From Tahibacter soli (GTDB lineage: Bacteria; Pseudomonadota; Gammaproteobacteria; Xanthomonadales; Rhodanobacteraceae), in the NCBI RefSeq assembly GCF_025717065.2, contig NZ_JAOVZO020000023.1, forward strand, positions 248,001 through 312,000: a stretch of 64,000 nucleotides of DNA. The letters run 5' to 3'. How positions within the stretch are numbered: position 1 is the stretch's first letter; every line of letters begins with the position of its first letter. The notes below the pieces were generated by a model. The model ran no database searches and was not told the origin of the DNA. It saw only the letters and a list, made by a program, of their open reading frames with translations. The translations under genes were made by a program, and so were the position numbers. Below are positions 61,298 to 64,000 of this stretch, piece by piece.

Positions 61298-61465
61298 TGT
61301 CGCTTCCGGCGGTCGCGAACCCGGGCGGCGAACGTTCGTGTAGCATCGTGCGCGGCCGAAACCGGAACGGCGCGCCGACGAACGGAGCGTCTAACGGATC
61401 GGGAGCGTGCCGCCCGAAAGGCCGGCGCGCGAGCGATGTGGAAAACGCGAAGAAAGCGAGGAAAG

Positions 61466-62494
61466 ATGCGAGCCAGAATCGAGGACGTCGCCGAGAAAGC
61501 GGGCGTCTCCATGAAAACCGTGTCGCGCGTGTTCAACCACGAACCGAACGTGCGCGAAAAGACGCGCCTGCGCGTCGAGAGGGCGGCGCAGGCGCTCAAC
61601 TACCGGCCGAACCCGTCGGCGCGCAGTCTCGCCGGCAACCGCTCGTACCTCGTCTCGCTCGTGTACGACGATCCGTTCGCGGGGTCGGCGTACATCATGG
61701 AGATCATCGTCGGCATGCTGCAGGCGTGCGAGAGCATGCGCTACAGCGCGATGCTGCGGCCGCTCGAATTCTCGAGCGCCGACCACGTCGCGTCGGTGGA
61801 GAACTCCATCGCGCAGTACCGGCCGGACGGCCTGATCCTCGTGCCGCCGTTCGCCGACGATGCGAAGCTGCTGCATCGCCTCGACGAACTCGGCGCGCGC
61901 TACGCGACGATCTCGGCCAAGTCGAAGGATGCGCGTGTCGGCACGAGCCTGGACGAGCGCAAGGCGGCGGGCGAGGTCGTCGATCACCTGGCCGCGCTCG
62001 GCCATCGCCGCATCGCGCACGTCGCCGGCCCCGCGCCGCACGGCGGACGCGTGTGGCGCCTTTCGGGCTATCGCGACGGCCTGCGGCGCGCCGGCATCGC
62101 GTACGACGATAGCCTCGTCGTCGACGGCGGCTTCTCGTTCGAAGCGGGCATCGCGGGCGCCAAGCAATTGCTCGACCTCGACGATCCGCCGACGGCGATC
62201 TTCGCGGCAAACGACGACAGCGCCTGCGGCGTCATGCACGAAGCGTTCGAACGCGGCCTGCGCATTCCGCAGGATCTCTCGGTCGTCGGCTTCGACGACA
62301 CGCCGACGTCGCGGCAGGTCTGGCCGAGCCTCACCACGGTGCGCCAGCCGTGCCGCGAGATGGGGCGGATCGCGGCCGAACAGCTGCTGGCGTCGATCCG
62401 CGACGCCGGCGCCGGCAGTCTCGTGCGCGTGCCGTACGAACTGATGGTGCGGCAGTCGACCGGACCCGCGCCGGCGCGGACGAAACGGCGCTGA
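61466..62494 (+). CDS. LacI-family transcriptional repressor
   Basis: 342 residues from the ATG at 61466, preceded by GAGGAAAG. The N-terminal RIEDVAEKAGVSMKTVSRVFNHEPNV is a complete LacI helix-turn-helix and hinge (ALNYRPNPSARSLAG). The core is a periplasmic-binding-protein fold: LVSLVYDDPF, RPDGLILVPPF, GHRRIAHVAGP, TAIFAANDDSACGVMHEAFERGLRIPQDLSVVGFDDTP and SLTTVRQP. It probably binds the two CAGCGCTG-centred operators upstream and represses both its own gene and the receptor-hydrolase-porter operon until a sugar ligand appears. Inference rests on divergent layout and operator match. Confidence 0.94.
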   Translation: MRARIEDVAEKAGVSMKTVSRVFNHEPNVREKTRLRVERAAQALNYRPNPSARSLAGNRSYLVSLVYDDPFAGSAYIMEIIVGMLQACESMRYSAMLRPLEFSSADHVASVENSIAQYRPDGLILVPPFADDAKLLHRLDELGARYATISAKSKDARVGTSLDERKAAGEVVDHLAALGHRRIAHVAGPAPHGGRVWRLSGYRDGLRRAGIAYDDSLVVDGGFSFEAGIAGAKQLLDLDDPPTAIFAANDDSACGVMHEAFERGLRIPQDLSVVGFDDTPTSRQVWPSLTTVRQPCREMGRIAAEQLLASIRDAGAGSLVRVPYELMVRQSTGPAPARTKRR

Positions 62495-62497
62495 ACG

Positions 62498-62520
62498 CGC
62501 GCCGGCGTCGTGCCGGCGCG
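62498..62520 (+). terminator. Hairpin between LacI and sugar transporter genes
   Basis: CGCGCCGGC-GTCGT-GCCGGCGCG, a perfect 9-bp stem 4 nt past the lacI stop. It may limit read-through into the transporter gene or simply stabilise the mRNA. Confidence 0.5.
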
Positions 62521-62546
62521 TCACTGATCCCGCGGCGAGCGCTTCG

Positions 62547-64000
62547 ATGACGACCAGACCGCGTTTGAGCTTTGTCCAGATCTGGAATATGTGTTTCGGC
62601 TTCATCGGCATCCAGTTCGGTTTCGCGCTGCAGAACTCGAACGCGAGCCGGATCTTCCAGACGCTCGGTGCCGGCATCGACGACATCCCGATGCTGTGGA
62701 TCGCCGCGCCGCTGACCGGGCTGCTCGTGCAACCGATCGTCGGCCACTATTCCGACCGCACGTGGGGCGCGCTCGGCCGGCGCCGGCCGTTCTTTCTCGC
62801 CGGCGCGATCTTCGCGGCGCTCGCGCTCGTCGCCATGCCGTACGCGCCGATGCTGTGGATCGCCGCGTGCCTCCTGTGGCTGCTCGATGCGTCGATCAAC
62901 GTCTCGCTCGGCCCGCTGCGCGCGCTCGCCGGCGACCTCCTGCCGTCGTCGCAGCGCGCGAGCGGCTACGCCATGCAGACGTTCTTCATCGGCGCCGGCG
63001 CGGTGATCGCGAGCGCGCTGCCGTGGGCGCTCGCGCAATGCGGCGTCGACAACGTCGCGTCGGAGGGACGGCTGCCCGACACGGTGAAGTTCGCGTTCGG
63101 CATCGGCGCGGTCGTGCTGTTCGGCGCGATTGGCTGGACGGTGTACGCGTCGCGCGAATACCCGCCGGACGCGCTCGCCGCGTTCGACGACGCGATCCCG
63201 CAGGCGCATGCGCCGCTCGAACCGTCGCGCGCGCGTCGGGCCGGTTCGGCATGGCTCGTCGCGGGTATTGCGGGACTGCTTCTCGTGTACGCGACCGGCG
63301 TCGACCGGCAGCTGTACGTGCTCGCGTGCGGCCTGCTGCTGTACGGCGCCACGCTGCTCGCCGCCGCGCACGGGCGGCGCGACGGCGTGCTCGCGCAGAT
63401 CGTCGCGGACGCGCAGGGGATGCCGCCGGTCATGCGCCGCCTCGCGACCGTGCAGCTGTTTTCGTGGTTCGCGCTGTTCGCAATGTGGATCTACACGACC
63501 GCGGCGGTCACGCAGACGCACTTCGGCGCGACCGACACGCATTCGACGATCTACAACGAAGGCGCGAACTGGGTCGGCGTGCTGTTCGCCGCGTACAACG
63601 GATTCGCGGCGCTCGCGGCGATCGGCTTTCCGTGGATGACGCGCCGGATCGGCCTGCGCAGCGCGCATGCCATCAATCTCGCGCTGGGCGGCGCGGGCCT
63701 CTTGTCGTTCCTCGTCGTGCGCGACCCGCACTGGCTGCTGCTGTCGATGGTCGGTGTCGGGTTCGCGTGGGCGTCGATTCTGTCGCTGCCTTACGCGCTG
63801 CTGTCCGACAGCGTGCCGGCGCGCAAGATGGGCGTCTACATGGGCGTGTTCAATCTGTTCGTCGTCATTCCGCAGCTCGTCGCCGCGAGCGTGCTGGGCT
63901 TCCTGCTCAAGACGTTCTTCGGCAACGCGCCGATCGACGCGCTGGCGATCGGCGGCGTCAGCCTCGCGATCGCCGCGCTGTTCACGCTGCGCCTGAGATC
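62547..64000 (+). CDS. GPH-family sugar transporter (maltose/sucrose type MFS), 3' end missing
   Basis: 484 codons before the window ends; the stop is not reached. Starts MTTRPRLSFVQIWNMCFGF, then GIQFGFALQNSNASRIFQTLGA, PLTGLLVQPIVGHYSDRTWGALGRRRPFFLAG (the GxxSDRxxxxxGRRRP motif of SUT/GPH-type transporters), ASINVSLGPLRALAGDLLP and a second half with TRRIGLRSAHAINLALGG and ILSLPYALLSDSVPARKMGVYMGVFN. Twelve helices. The family carries disaccharides and glucosides across the inner membrane. It is in the LacI transcription unit and complements the MFS monosaccharide porter on the other side. Confidence 0.92.
   Translation, partial: MTTRPRLSFVQIWNMCFGFIGIQFGFALQNSNASRIFQTLGAGIDDIPMLWIAAPLTGLLVQPIVGHYSDRTWGALGRRRPFFLAGAIFAALALVAMPYAPMLWIAACLLWLLDASINVSLGPLRALAGDLLPSSQRASGYAMQTFFIGAGAVIASALPWALAQCGVDNVASEGRLPDTVKFAFGIGAVVLFGAIGWTVYASREYPPDALAAFDDAIPQAHAPLEPSRARRAGSAWLVAGIAGLLLVYATGVDRQLYVLACGLLLYGATLLAAAHGRRDGVLAQIVADAQGMPPVMRRLATVQLFSWFALFAMWIYTTAAVTQTHFGATDTHSTIYNEGANWVGVLFAAYNGFAALAAIGFPWMTRRIGLRSAHAINLALGGAGLLSFLVVRDPHWLLLSMVGVGFAWASILSLPYALLSDSVPARKMGVYMGVFNLFVVIPQLVAASVLGFLLKTFFGNAPIDALAIGGVSLAIAALFTLRLR

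Overview
High-GC (roughly two-thirds G+C) chromosomal DNA from a Gram-negative bacterium. A TonB-dependent receptor with a divergent LacI regulator, poly-Ser-linked pectinases, RTX-free secreted beta-propeller proteins ending in a 'GFE' motif, and the regulator style all suggest Gammaproteobacteria of the Xanthomonadales/Lysobacterales type (Tahibacter/Dokdonella-like). This placement is an inference; there is no rRNA gene here to confirm it. No tRNA, rRNA, insertion sequence, phage gene or CRISPR array was recognised.

Layout. 1-425: start of a cyclic beta-1,2-glucan synthase-like gene (minus), cut by the window edge. 639-9143: signalling block, with a small unknown protein, a degenerate histidine-kinase-like protein, a giant cytoplasmic hybrid kinase carrying a tandem HAMP array, and a coupled second hybrid kinase. 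9295-13010: envelope and stress proteins (DUF4142, DUF305, CBS pair, EF-hand, lipoprotein sugar dehydrogenase). 13021-16286: a choloylglycine-hydrolase-family amidase with an apparent frameshift in its signal peptide, then a PMT-type glycosyltransferase coupled to a PA14-like protein. 16776-23012: one 2078-residue secreted protein joining a pectinesterase and two pectate lyases, preceded by two LacI-type palindromes. 23044-31504: hybrid kinase, UvrA-like ABC protein, small membrane protein, VOC/AraC pair, a CxxCH exported protein and an AHSA1/SRPBCC protein. 33022-41396: three large exported proteins (SBBP propeller/Ig, FG-GAP, YVTN propeller), all ending in a shared aromatic-acidic 'GFE' tag, with an ECF sigma/anti-sigma operon between them. 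41801-44762: L-amino-acid-oxidase-like flavoprotein and an exported unknown.

45354-55620 is the most unusual part: a minus-strand ribosomal-peptide (RiPP) locus. It holds a class II lanthipeptide precursor with a Cys-rich tail, an attenuator-like hairpin, a full-length LanM synthetase, an AT-rich promoter island, a second, Cys-free precursor-like peptide followed by another hairpin, three radical-SAM enzymes (one B12-binding), a methyltransferase with an extra Cys-containing domain, and a DUF364-like protein. No dedicated peptidase/exporter is visible.

55866-64000 is a beta-glucoside uptake locus: MFS sugar porter, GH1 beta-glucosidase and TonB-dependent receptor on the minus strand, facing a LacI repressor and a GPH-type sugar transporter (cut by the window end). 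Two near-perfect CAGCGCTG-centred operators lie between the divergent arms. Two intergenic arrays built on the same GGACACCCA core (31771-31960 and 44815-45285) are a further unexplained feature.
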